Below are positions 42,845-51,828 of a stretch of DNA of 64,000 nt, in pieces; position 1 is the stretch's first letter; every line of letters begins with the position of its first letter. Origin of the DNA: CSP1-5 sp964558395. Its GTDB lineage: Bacteria; Methylomirabilota; Methylomirabilia; Methylomirabilales; CSP1-5. The position numbers and the translations under genes are program-made. The notes below the pieces were generated by a model. The model was not told the origin of the DNA. It searched no databases and was given only the letters and a program-made list of their open reading frames with translations. The DNA lies in the NCBI GenBank assembly GCA_964558395.1, contig CAZLDS010000010.1, forward strand, positions 12,767 to 76,766, read 5' to 3'.

Positions 42845-44077
42845 CTAGTCCTCCAAATATTTGGATGCCTGGAGCAACCCTCCGCCTGTGGGCGACTCAT
42901 CGGTTGCCGGAGCCGGTGCAGAGCGCATCGCCCCCTGGATCAACCGTGTGAGGACCTTGTGTGAGTCAAAATAGTCCTCGGCGATGGCACGCGCGGCCTT
43001 CGCATGGCGTGCATAGTTGCGCTCAACCTCACGGATTGCGGCAACCGCTTCCTCCAGTGTACGAAACGGCAAAATACCTTCACCTACGGGAAGGACTGGG
43101 GCGAATCCGGTATCCTGAACAACCACGGGACGTCCCACGGCCAGGTAGCAGGCTGAACGTTCACTGAACCAACCAGGTTGCCCTACGACATAGCCATTTT
43201 TGGCAACCGTCCACTCGGCCATCGATGACTCGATATAGTGACGATAGCTGTCGAGGTCGGGACACACTTCGGCCGGGTTGACCAGGTGCCAGCCCTTGTG
43301 AGTCAGGAGGGTCCAAGGAGTCCGGCGCCTCTTGCCAGCTGGGTTTACAGCTAGTTCGAGAACTGTAGGCGTTACCATACGGGGTAGTTCGAGAAAACGC
43401 ATGAATTCAACATCTTTCTGTCCATAGGATTGGCCTCGGTAAGTCACCTCCCTATAGCTTGTCCAGTTCATAATAGTCGTGAAGACGTCGCGTACCGGCC
43501 TCGAATATCGCCACTCCGAAAGCACAATCGGTTTTCTCATTGGACGCCACTGGTGCCCCGTCGCCGGTACAGTCTCGGAAAGGCACTCTCCATAACTGAA
43601 GTGGACATCATGGGCGTCGACTTGCTTGCGAAAATCCGCTTGCCCTTTCGCCAACTTGACCTGTGTGAAGACGGGATCGGTATCCACGCAAACAAGTCGA
43701 CGAATTTTCCGATAGTCCCAAGGCCGTTCAAGCGAACAAGATATATTGATCAGAAGATCTGCGGATTCTATAAGCGCTTCTCGTTTCGCTTTCTCTAGAC
43801 CGAACCATTGCGATTTCCACGGAAAACGATATGCCCACTTCTTTTCTAGTCCGAACTGTTTCATAACCTTTGCGAGGTACTCGACGTTGAACGCACAACC
43901 CCTAGACACGCCTCCTTCCTCGGGGTTATAGGGCCATTGGCCGGTGTCTTCCAGGTAATAGACGTCGTGACCGAGACGTGCTAATCCGACCACGTATTGC
44001 AAATAGTCCCACGTGACTCCCCCGAGAGGATACTGAGCAATTAGGCCCGTCACAATGATGCGCAGTCCGGAACTCAT
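42845..44077 (-). CDS. GT-B fold glycosyltransferase
   Basis: This 410-residue protein is the partner of 40073-41254: IIVTGLIAQYPLGGVTW, YVVGLARLGHDVYYLEDT at the N-terminus, and SACYLAVGRPVVVQDTG in the donor domain. The family is of GT-B type without a recognised named subfamily; a third, more distant copy is 44886-46016. It has an extra Pro-rich C-terminal tail (ATDESPTGGG) not found in the other copies. It follows the deacetylase gene by 42 bp. Confidence 0.85.
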   Translation of the reverse strand: MSSGLRIIVTGLIAQYPLGGVTWDYLQYVVGLARLGHDVYYLEDTGQWPYNPEEGGVSRGCAFNVEYLAKVMKQFGLEKKWAYRFPWKSQWFGLEKAKREALIESADLLINISCSLERPWDYRKIRRLVCVDTDPVFTQVKLAKGQADFRKQVDAHDVHFSYGECLSETVPATGHQWRPMRKPIVLSEWRYSRPVRDVFTTIMNWTSYREVTYRGQSYGQKDVEFMRFLELPRMVTPTVLELAVNPAGKRRRTPWTLLTHKGWHLVNPAEVCPDLDSYRHYIESSMAEWTVAKNGYVVGQPGWFSERSACYLAVGRPVVVQDTGFAPVLPVGEGILPFRTLEEAVAAIREVERNYARHAKAARAIAEDYFDSHKVLTRLIQGAMRSAPAPATDESPTGGGLLQASKYLED

Positions 44078-44119
44078 CACGGGTTACCCTTCGAGATCAC
44101 TCTCACGTCGTGTGTGAAT

Positions 44120-44857
44120 TCATCCTTGCTCTAGCACCGTTCCCAGACCCGTATTGGGCCCCATTGCCACTCGGGCCAAACGATAACGATCCACGATCGG
44201 CAAGGAAATCGGACCGCCCCCGTACAAGCACGCCGCTCGGTAACCGGCCTTTTTCAGCGCCCGTGTGACTTCCTGCTGATCTCCGCCATTGTCCCCATAG
44301 GGGAATGCAAAGACCTCGACGGGCTTACCTAGATTGGACTCCAGCACAACTTTCGATTGAAGCAGTTCCTCCTCCCGCTCAGCTAGGTCGAGCTTAGAAA
44401 ACCACCGGTGTGAGGCCCCGTGGGACTGGATAGAGATCCCCCATCGCTCCAGTTCCCGTAAATCCTCCCAATCACAAATCGCTTCCCACGGCTCCGTGCC
44501 CTGATCAAACGTGTTACGCTTTCCAATGTAGTCAGTGGGCACAAAGAGTACCGCTGGATATCCGAACTGGCGCAGCCAGGGAAGTGCCACCTCCCGCACC
44601 GATCGGTAGCCGTCATCGAATGTCAGCAGCGCAGACCGCTCTGGTAAACTGTCCGGCGCCTCCAGACCGCCGAAAAATCGGGTAACGTCGAGGACCTGCC
44701 AGCCATCTTTCCGCAGATAGCTTAGGTAGCCGACAAATGTCTCTTCTGATATGTAGAACCAACTCTTCCAACCCCCGGGCGCCGGCTCGCCGATCTTGTG
44801 GAAGCCTAAGATCGCCAATGTCCGACCGCGGAATTTGTTGCTCACACGGGAACTCAT
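44120..44857 (-). CDS. polysaccharide deacetylase (NodB homology domain)
   Basis: This 245-residue protein has a NodB domain: TFDDGYRSV, the Asp-Asp that starts the metal site, QSHGASHRWF with its two His, and AFPYGDNGG, the conserved PYG. It has no signal peptide, so it probably acts on a cytoplasmic or membrane-side intermediate, for example a GlcNAc-containing lipid-linked glycan. It lies between two GT-B genes. A fragment of a second copy is at 41312-41406. Confidence 0.9.
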   Translation of the reverse strand: MSSRVSNKFRGRTLAILGFHKIGEPAPGGWKSWFYISEETFVGYLSYLRKDGWQVLDVTRFFGGLEAPDSLPERSALLTFDDGYRSVREVALPWLRQFGYPAVLFVPTDYIGKRNTFDQGTEPWEAICDWEDLRELERWGISIQSHGASHRWFSKLDLAEREEELLQSKVVLESNLGKPVEVFAFPYGDNGGDQQEVTRALKKAGYRAACLYGGGPISLPIVDRYRLARVAMGPNTGLGTVLEQG

Positions 44858-44885
44858 AGTCTGGTTCTCGCACCACGGCGGGCTT

Positions 44886-46016
44886 TTATGCTAGTGCCCG
44901 CTCCAATACCCCTTTGACGACCTTCGTAGCATTGAAGTGCTCTTCCGCTAGTGCTCGAGCGAGTCTGCATTGCTGGTCGTAATTCCCTGCCACAGTCTCT
45001 AAGTAGCGCACTGCCTCATCTAGATCGCGAAAGCGAAACAGACCTGCGGAATCTGGGAGAAATCGGCTTGGACCCGTGTGCTGGATGACGGCTGGCTTCC
45101 CACTCGCCAGGTAGCACAGGGTTCGGTCACTGATCCAGGCGTTTTGTAGGCGTATGCAAGAGGGCTTCGCACAACTAAATTCGCCCCGGGAGCTCTGAAT
45201 GTAATGCTGATAGTCCCACGGGGTGGCTGTAATCTCGTGGGCTTCTCTCACTTGCCAACCCCGTTGGAGGAGAGCAACCCGCTCGTCATCGCATCCCCTT
45301 AAGTGTAACGCCAGTTCCAAAAGCTGAGTCGTCCTGCTCGGTAATTCGAGGAATGGAAGAAACGCGGTCCGCTTGTCATTCGGATAACTCTCGTTTCCAC
45401 AGTCAACCCAGTCCCTCATGATCCAGTTCGACACGGTGGTAAACGGGGCACCCTCCGCTGCGGGGTACGGAGCCCACCAGTCAAGGGCCACACACGGTGG
45501 GGTATACTGCCACTTCAGCCCGCAATCCGGAAACCGGGCCGTTGGCTGACCGACTGCTTCACCGATCGTAAAGTATGCATCGTGTATTGGCACCTCGATT
45601 TGTCCCCTGCTCATCCAGTGCTGCGTTAAGCCGGGATCAATATCCAGCATGGCTGATCGACGGAACCGTCTCACGAGGTCTGTGGGGAGTTCGTACGATA
45701 GGTTCAGAAGCAGGTCAGCCTCGGCCGCGGCTTCGAGTGGAACGCGACCTTCCGGCACGGTAAACTGCAGTGGGTCATCAGTCGATGCGCACAGTGCCAA
45801 AGAGTCTCCAAGATTGTATCGCGCCAATCGGTTCTTGAGTATAATCACCTTGGTCCGAACTTCCTCTGGAGGAGCAGCCGGCATTACCGACTCCAGCCAG
45901 ATCACCCGACAGCCGAGCACGCGCAGACCCAAAGCCCAGTTGAGATAAACCCACAAATGGCCCCCGGCGTTAGAATGCCTCAGTGTTCTGGCTGCGAGCC
46001 ACACCGTGGGACCCAT
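44886..46016 (-). CDS. GT-B fold glycosyltransferase, distant paralogue
   Basis: This 376-residue protein shares the family scheme of 40073-41254 and 42845-44077 with low identity: WVYLNWALGLRVLGCRVIWL near the start (compare the region after TWDYLQY), DADLLLNLSYEL-like EADLLLNLS, and CYLASGKPAVIQHTG in the donor domain. A GAGGAAGG lies 5 bases upstream of ATG 46016. It starts the glycosyltransferase block after the exporter gene. Confidence 0.82.
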   Translation of the reverse strand: MGPTVWLAARTLRHSNAGGHLWVYLNWALGLRVLGCRVIWLESVMPAAPPEEVRTKVIILKNRLARYNLGDSLALCASTDDPLQFTVPEGRVPLEAAAEADLLLNLSYELPTDLVRRFRRSAMLDIDPGLTQHWMSRGQIEVPIHDAYFTIGEAVGQPTARFPDCGLKWQYTPPCVALDWWAPYPAAEGAPFTTVSNWIMRDWVDCGNESYPNDKRTAFLPFLELPSRTTQLLELALHLRGCDDERVALLQRGWQVREAHEITATPWDYQHYIQSSRGEFSCAKPSCIRLQNAWISDRTLCYLASGKPAVIQHTGPSRFLPDSAGLFRFRDLDEAVRYLETVAGNYDQQCRLARALAEEHFNATKVVKGVLERALA

Positions 46017-46132
46017 AGAGCCTTCCTCATCACAAAGAATGGACTAGTGTCCCTGTACCACCGGTACGGTGTGACTGGAGCTTAGTCCACGTCATAACGG
46101 CCATATGTTCAAGAAAACGAGTACGTATGATC

Positions 46133-47959
46133 TCAATCGCTACTCGCTTGGGCACCCGTTGGGTTCCCACGAAGCGCCGCGTCGCGTCCGCCGGACACAA
46201 AAACACCGCTAGCGGCTGTTACCATGGCCGATGTCAGAGACATGAGCCGTCCTTTACCGATCACCAATAGGACATTGCAAGTCTTCAGCGTGCTCGACCG
46301 ATGTGAGATGATGAACGTCGTGCGGCCCTGCATGAGCCGCTCCATTGCCCCCATGATCGCGGCTTCGGTCCTGATATCGACGGAGCTACTGGGCTCGTCG
46401 AGGATGAGGATGGGAGAGTCCTTCAGAAAGGCACGGGCGAGCGCGATTCGCTGGCGTTCACCGCCGGAGAGGGTCAAACCGCGTTCACCGACCTGGGTCT
46501 CGTAGGCGTGCGGCAAACGGACGATGAACTCGTGGGCATTGGCCGCTTTCGCTGCCGCCATGATATCGCCGTCGCTGGCGTTCGGGCGAGCGTAGGCAAT
46601 GTTCTCGGCGATGGTGGTAGAGAACAGCACCGGCTCCTGTAAGACGATGGCAAACTGTTTACGCAAGTCCTCCAACCTGTAACCGCGAATATCGATACCA
46701 TCGAGCAGAATTTGCCCGACAGTAGGATCGTAGAAGCGCGTGAGGAGACTGATGAGAGTGGTCTTTCCCGCGCCGGTCACACCCATAATGCCCACGCGGG
46801 TGCCGGGAGCAATGTCGAATGAAATGTCGTGCAAGACCCCTTGTCCGCCAGGATAGGCGAAGGATACATCACAGAAGGCGATAGCGCCTACCGCCCGCGC
46901 CAGCGGCCGGGCATCGGGTCTTTCAACAACATCTTGCACCTCGTCCAGAATCGTAAAAGTCCGCCCAGCGCTCACAAGCGATGCTTGCAAATCTGTCATC
47001 TTCTTGCTGATAATCTGCAAAGGGCTGTAGAGCTGCGCCAGATAGGCCATCACAATTAGTAAATCTCCTAAGGTAAGCTCACCCGACTGGACGTGGTGGA
47101 CCCCGATGAAAAGGACTGCCGCTGTCCCTGTCGCAATGGTGAGTCCGGTCAGGATATCGAACTCACCTCGCATCAAGGCAAGGCGAATTTGTCCCCGCAT
47201 ACCTTCTCTGGAGTGGCTGAGGAACCGCTCTTCTTCTCGATCTTCCTGACCAAATGCCTTGACGACGCGGAGAGCAGCCAGCGTCTCCTGCACCACTGCC
47301 ATCGCGAAGCTCTCGATTTCTTTAAGCTTTGACCACTCGCTCCGAAGACGTCGGCGAAAGATTTGTGTGATAAGGAACAAGACAGGAGAAACCGTCATCG
47401 CGACCACGGCCAACTCCCAGTCAATCCGGGCTGTGATATAGATCATCCCGACGAGGGTAAATCCTGCTGTGATGAAAGGAATGACGCCGTGGACCGCAAT
47501 CCACTGAATGGAAGGAGCATCATGCTGGATACGGTAAGTGGAGTCGGACGTCCCCTTTGCGTCGTGGTAAGAAATCGAGAGGCGCTGCATGTAGCGGAAG
47601 AGGTGGGCCCGAAATGATAGTACCAACTTTTCGCCCGTGTACGTTTCCAGCAATGAGCTCGCGAACCCTCGCATATACACGAGAAACGCAATCATTAGCA
47701 AGAGCCCAATCGCAAATGCGAGTGTACCGGCGTTGGAGCGTGACACCGCTCCGGGCATCAGGGGGTCGAGAAATGCGGGCAGCGGATGGGAGCCGATGGC
47801 ACTGTCGACGACAATCTTGAGCGGCAGCGGGGTGAGAAGCGCCAGGGGAGTCGACAGCAGGTTGAGCACTAAGATGCCCGTTATGTGAGGCCAATAGGGG
47901 CGTGCCTCGTTTAGCAGCCGCCGGTAGAGCTTGAAGTCAGCGTACTTGCCGCTGGCCAT
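46133..47959 (-). CDS. ABC-type lipid/glycan exporter, half transporter (MsbA-like)
   Basis: This 608-residue protein has a six-helix type I exporter membrane domain (about residues 20-330) and a nucleotide-binding domain (350-590). Motifs are Walker A GVTGAGKTT, Q-loop LQEPVLFS, signature LSGGERQRIALARAF, Walker B ILILDEPSSSVD and the H-loop FIISHRSS. It should work as a homodimer exporting a lipid-linked glycan or lipid. It is the second gene of the glycan locus and starts 24 bp after the hydrolase-glycosyltransferase fusion stop, so it is probably in the same transcript. Confidence 0.9.
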   Translation of the reverse strand: MASGKYADFKLYRRLLNEARPYWPHITGILVLNLLSTPLALLTPLPLKIVVDSAIGSHPLPAFLDPLMPGAVSRSNAGTLAFAIGLLLMIAFLVYMRGFASSLLETYTGEKLVLSFRAHLFRYMQRLSISYHDAKGTSDSTYRIQHDAPSIQWIAVHGVIPFITAGFTLVGMIYITARIDWELAVVAMTVSPVLFLITQIFRRRLRSEWSKLKEIESFAMAVVQETLAALRVVKAFGQEDREEERFLSHSREGMRGQIRLALMRGEFDILTGLTIATGTAAVLFIGVHHVQSGELTLGDLLIVMAYLAQLYSPLQIISKKMTDLQASLVSAGRTFTILDEVQDVVERPDARPLARAVGAIAFCDVSFAYPGGQGVLHDISFDIAPGTRVGIMGVTGAGKTTLISLLTRFYDPTVGQILLDGIDIRGYRLEDLRKQFAIVLQEPVLFSTTIAENIAYARPNASDGDIMAAAKAANAHEFIVRLPHAYETQVGERGLTLSGGERQRIALARAFLKDSPILILDEPSSSVDIRTEAAIMGAMERLMQGRTTFIISHRSSTLKTCNVLLVIGKGRLMSLTSAMVTAASGVFVSGGRDAALRGNPTGAQASSD

Positions 47960-47983
47960 TATACTCTCCCATCTCTTGGGTGA

Positions 47984-50587
47984 TTACGTCGATCCCGCCG
48001 CCCCCAGCCTCTCCACCTCCAGATCCGACACCACGTCGTCTGCCGTGGATCGAACGGCGGCTTCGAGTCGGTTCCCCTCGACGATGGGGGCAATCCAAAG
48101 AATGGCTAAGAAGGCCCCGAGGACAGCAAGGGAAATGTGGAAGCCGAGCGCTCCCATTGCCACGGCTGAGGTTACCAGCGCTCCCTGACACCAATAGAGC
48201 CACTGAGGCGGTCTAATCACAGTGAAGAAACGGGCCAGCCGTTTCGGTCCTCCGTGGTGCTCAATCACCATCTGCAGTGTGGCCTCGCCGAAAGCGCCGC
48301 GCCTGACCTTCAAATCCCAGGTTTCTGTGTCAGGGTTCCAGCCTACCGCACACCCAATGGCGTTCAGCTTCTTGGTTAAGCGGTCAAGGAAGCTGTACTT
48401 CTCCAAGTCTATTCCCCCTCGATAGAACCATTTCACGGTCCGCCGGAATGGCTGCAGTCGTTGCCACCAACGGCTCGCGCGGTTTTCCGATCGGGAATTG
48501 GGCAACACGCTTCGCCACGGGGTCAGCCCCCCCTTCAGGCGGCCCCAGTCTCGGGCTAACGGCTCAACGAAGTGGAGCCACGCGATCATCGCACGCCATT
48601 TGAGCCTGCGAACTAACGGGTTCCCACCATGTACTCCGAGCAGACCTTTCAAGTTAGCACCGTGGGCACAGGCGAAGCAGTAAAACACGGTGTATCCTAT
48701 CCCGATCCCAACGAGCACAAGGCTCCACGGAAAAAACATGCCAATCAAGGCGAGAAGTCCTAAGGCAACATGCCACTCCATGGCCCGAGGGAGATAGCTC
48801 AACACCCCTCCACCACCGGGGTCGTACATCGATTGAAATCCGGCTGAGCCCCAGAGCCCCTGATAGACTACAGGGCGGCTGAAGAGGCGAAAGACGGGGT
48901 AAGGAGCATAGATGCGACCACCCCAGAAGGTATGACCCCAGGGGTTGAATTTGCTGGGATGTTTCCGCTCGAGAAGGGCCTCAGACCTCCCGTAGCCCAC
49001 CTGCTGCCGCCAGTAGGTCTTGACCGAGGGACGTCGGTGATGCCAAACGACCGCGGAGGCGTTGAAGCCGATCCGGTAGCCCCTCTCCAAAAGCCGCCAG
49101 CAGACATCGACATCATCCCCTGCAGATCTAAAGATCGGATCGAACCCCCCGATCTCCTCCAAGGCACACTTCCGGAAGGCCATGTTGCACCCAGGGATAT
49201 GTTCGGCCGCTTGGTCGTTCAGCATCACCTGGGTCGGGCCTCCCGGCGATCGGTAGACACACTTGGCCACCCAGTTGTCCTCTGCAGGAACGAGATTGGG
49301 GCCTCCAACTCCTGCGAAGTCCGATTCCAGGAAGGTTGTGACCAGATAGGAGAGCCAGTCGGGATCTGCTCTCGCATCCGAGTCGATGTAAGCGACGATC
49401 TCTCCTGTGGCCGTGCGGAGCCCCTCGTTTCGAGCGGCACCGACACCCTGATTCGGCGTAGTGATCGCCCGGAAGGGGTATCGTTGAATGATCGCATCAC
49501 TCTCATCCGCGGACCCGTCGTTTACAACGATGACCTCGTAATCGGGATAGTGCAGCTCAAGGAGTGACCGTAGGCAGCTCTCGAGGGTCTGAGCTTCATT
49601 ATACGTCGCAATGACGACAGAAACCTTTGGCCACCGACGGTCCGGCGGAAACGGAACACTGGTCGTAAAACGGCGCCTGGCAACTTCATAGGATGGCTTG
49701 GGGCGACGCTCCCCATCGACCAGCCCAAAACCCCACTCTTCAACCAGGCATCCATCCTGGAAGAAGGGATCGGTCCACCCGAAGATCACTGCCCCGGATA
49801 AACCATGATCGAAGATCTCTTCAATCTGCCAGTCGAGGAAATCCGCTTGGCCTTCTGTCTCATGCCGAAAGCTACACATCCCGAACTCCGTCAGGACTAG
49901 GGGAAGCTCACCCGCGAGGTGGTGAAGTCTCGAGAGGTAGCCGCAGAATTCCGGCCGGCGGTGGAGGTAGACATTGAAAGTGCAGACGTCAAAAAAGGAT
50001 ACATCCAGGTATTCCGTTGTCGGGAAGTTGGTGTAGGTCACAAGCCTATCAGGCGCCACATCCTTCGCAACATGATAGAGGTCTCGGAGGAAGGCCTCAA
50101 TCCTCTTCGGGCCGTGCCAGCGAACGATTTCGGAGGGAATCTCCTTTCCAACACAGTACATCAACACTGAAGGATGACGATGACACGAGGCGACACCGTT
50201 CTTGACTTGGAGCCTGATCTCCCGCCTTAGACCTGGCTGATCGAGAAAACAGACGTACTCCATCCATGGGATGGTCACGATGACCCTGATCCCATGCTTC
50301 TCGGCTTGATCAATTAGATAAAGGGGAGGAACGGTATAGGTCAGGATGGTGTTGATCCCGGCCCCTCGCATGAGCACGAGGTCTCTCGGGACGTCTGGTG
50401 GGTCCGGGAACTGATCACCCTGGCTGTTGGGCGGGAACGCGCCATAGGTCACGCCCTTGATAAAGAACTTCTCGTCGCCGACGTAAAGGAACTTTCCTTC
50501 AACTCTCGGCCGTTTAAGGCTGATATCGGCTGGCCATGCGGAAGGCACAGGACGAGGTCTCGTAAGATTAGTCCGACTCTCACGCAT
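47984..50587 (-). CDS. fusion of GH2-like TIM barrel and GT2 glycosyltransferase
   Basis: This 867-residue protein has residues about 25-310 as a TIM-barrel glycoside hydrolase-like domain (FFIKGVTYGAFPPNSQGD, GKEIPSEIV, then LTEFGMCSF, which supply the acid/base and nucleophile Glu positions of clan GH-A). Residues about 320-555 are a GT2 domain (VSVVIATYNEAQTLE, VVNDGSADESD, YIDSDARADPDW, CWRLLERGY). Several membrane segments follow (about 630-690 and 785-835), with a C-terminal soluble part between. A single chain with hydrolase and synthase suggests a polymer made and trimmed together. It is the first gene of the minus-strand glycan unit. Confidence 0.88.
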   Translation of the reverse strand: MRESRTNLTRPRPVPSAWPADISLKRPRVEGKFLYVGDEKFFIKGVTYGAFPPNSQGDQFPDPPDVPRDLVLMRGAGINTILTYTVPPLYLIDQAEKHGIRVIVTIPWMEYVCFLDQPGLRREIRLQVKNGVASCHRHPSVLMYCVGKEIPSEIVRWHGPKRIEAFLRDLYHVAKDVAPDRLVTYTNFPTTEYLDVSFFDVCTFNVYLHRRPEFCGYLSRLHHLAGELPLVLTEFGMCSFRHETEGQADFLDWQIEEIFDHGLSGAVIFGWTDPFFQDGCLVEEWGFGLVDGERRPKPSYEVARRRFTTSVPFPPDRRWPKVSVVIATYNEAQTLESCLRSLLELHYPDYEVIVVNDGSADESDAIIQRYPFRAITTPNQGVGAARNEGLRTATGEIVAYIDSDARADPDWLSYLVTTFLESDFAGVGGPNLVPAEDNWVAKCVYRSPGGPTQVMLNDQAAEHIPGCNMAFRKCALEEIGGFDPIFRSAGDDVDVCWRLLERGYRIGFNASAVVWHHRRPSVKTYWRQQVGYGRSEALLERKHPSKFNPWGHTFWGGRIYAPYPVFRLFSRPVVYQGLWGSAGFQSMYDPGGGGVLSYLPRAMEWHVALGLLALIGMFFPWSLVLVGIGIGYTVFYCFACAHGANLKGLLGVHGGNPLVRRLKWRAMIAWLHFVEPLARDWGRLKGGLTPWRSVLPNSRSENRASRWWQRLQPFRRTVKWFYRGGIDLEKYSFLDRLTKKLNAIGCAVGWNPDTETWDLKVRRGAFGEATLQMVIEHHGGPKRLARFFTVIRPPQWLYWCQGALVTSAVAMGALGFHISLAVLGAFLAILWIAPIVEGNRLEAAVRSTADDVVSDLEVERLGAAGST

Positions 50588-50856
50588 ACGGAAATCTGAC
50601 TCTCACGCATCCGCAACCAACCGTCATCACCGCTCCCCAAGTGGGCAGCGGACACTGAGTCTAACTCAGAACGGGAGACTATCAAAGCAAAAAGGGTGCC
50701 AAGATACGGGGTCGCCGCGAAGAGCCCTCTTCAAAACTCTCCTGAGGCCAGTGGTCTTTTCTTTGTGGATTCAAGACCCGTCAGGATATACGTTGACGGA
50801 GGCCGCTCCGCGCGCTATTGTGCCTACCGTTGGGCTTGCCGTTTCGAGGGCAAAGG

Positions 50857-51744
50857 GTGCGCGAGATTCGTGGAGTGATCCCGCCGGTCATCACCCCGTT
50901 CACGGAGACGGGAGAGGTGTCGTATAAAGCCCTACTTGCGAACCTCAAACAGTGGAACACCACCGCCTTGGCGGGATATTTGATTCTGGGAAGCAACTCG
51001 GAATTTGTGTACCTGTCTGCAGAGGAAAAGATCAGCGTGCTGGAGGTGGCCCGAGAGCACATTCCGTCCGATAAAGTGATGATCGCCGGGACTGGATGCG
51101 AGGCCACGGAGGCGACCATTGCCCTGACGCGCAGGGCGGCGGCCATTGGGGCGGACTGCGTGATGGTCGTCACCCCGAGCTATTACACGCCGCAGATGCA
51201 GCCGCGCATCCTGATCGAACATTACCGGCGGGTCGCAGACGCGTCCCCCATCCCTGTGTTTCTATACAACGTCCCCCAATTCACCGGAGTCGTGCTCGAT
51301 CCTCCCACAGTCGCGCGGCTGGCCGAGCACGGTAACATTGTGGGCATGAAAGATAGCGCCGGCAACCTGAACACGTTCGCTCAGTGTATCCGGCACACGC
51401 CTCCCGAATTCCTCCTCTTCGTCGGTTCCGCTCCCGTCTTTCTTCCCGCCCTGTCCCTCGGCGCACGGGGCGGCATTCTGGCAATCGCCAACTGCGCGCC
51501 AGAGGCGTGTCTTGAACTATATTCACTCTTTCATGAGGGAAAAATTCACGAGGCGCGGGAGTGGCAGCTCAAGCTCCTCCCCACAATTGAGGCCGTCACG
51601 CGCTGCTTTGGGATCAGTGGGTTGAAGGTCGCCATGAACATGGTGGGATACGAAGGGGGATGGCCTCGCGCGCCGCTGTTGCCTCCGACTGACGAAGAGC
51701 GCCAGCAGATCCGACAGGCCCTGGAAGCATCAGGACTCCTGTGA
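50857..51744 (+). CDS. DapA/NAL-family class I aldolase, second copy
   Basis: This 295-residue TIM-barrel lyase of the DHDPS/NAL superfamily has ILGSNSEFVYLS (pyruvate site, Ser instead of Thr), VFLYNVPQFTG with catalytic Tyr and IVGMKDSAG with Schiff-base Lys. GTG 50857 was chosen because GAGGG lies 6 bases upstream; the in-frame ATG-like start at 50818 would add 13 unlikely residues. It differs clearly from 25603-26490 and is not a recent duplicate. Product could be dihydrodipicolinate or a 2-keto-3-deoxy-acid. Confidence 0.87.
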   Translation: MREIRGVIPPVITPFTETGEVSYKALLANLKQWNTTALAGYLILGSNSEFVYLSAEEKISVLEVAREHIPSDKVMIAGTGCEATEATIALTRRAAAIGADCVMVVTPSYYTPQMQPRILIEHYRRVADASPIPVFLYNVPQFTGVVLDPPTVARLAEHGNIVGMKDSAGNLNTFAQCIRHTPPEFLLFVGSAPVFLPALSLGARGGILAIANCAPEACLELYSLFHEGKIHEAREWQLKLLPTIEAVTRCFGISGLKVAMNMVGYEGGWPRAPLLPPTDEERQQIRQALEASGLL

Positions 51745-51760
51745 CGAAGCGCTAAGCGAC

Positions 51761-51822
51761 GAGTGCTGAGGACTGAGGTTCAAAAACTGGGTTTTCAATT
51801 CTCCGTCCTCAGCACTCAGTCC
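51761..51822. repeat. hairpin-forming intergenic repeat, copy 1
   Basis: GAGTGCTGAGGAC (51761-51773) pairs perfectly with GTCCTCAGCACTC (51805-51817). It lies between the convergent DapA-like and TenA-like stops and could also act as a terminator. Confidence 0.7.
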
Positions 51823-51828
51823 TCACAG

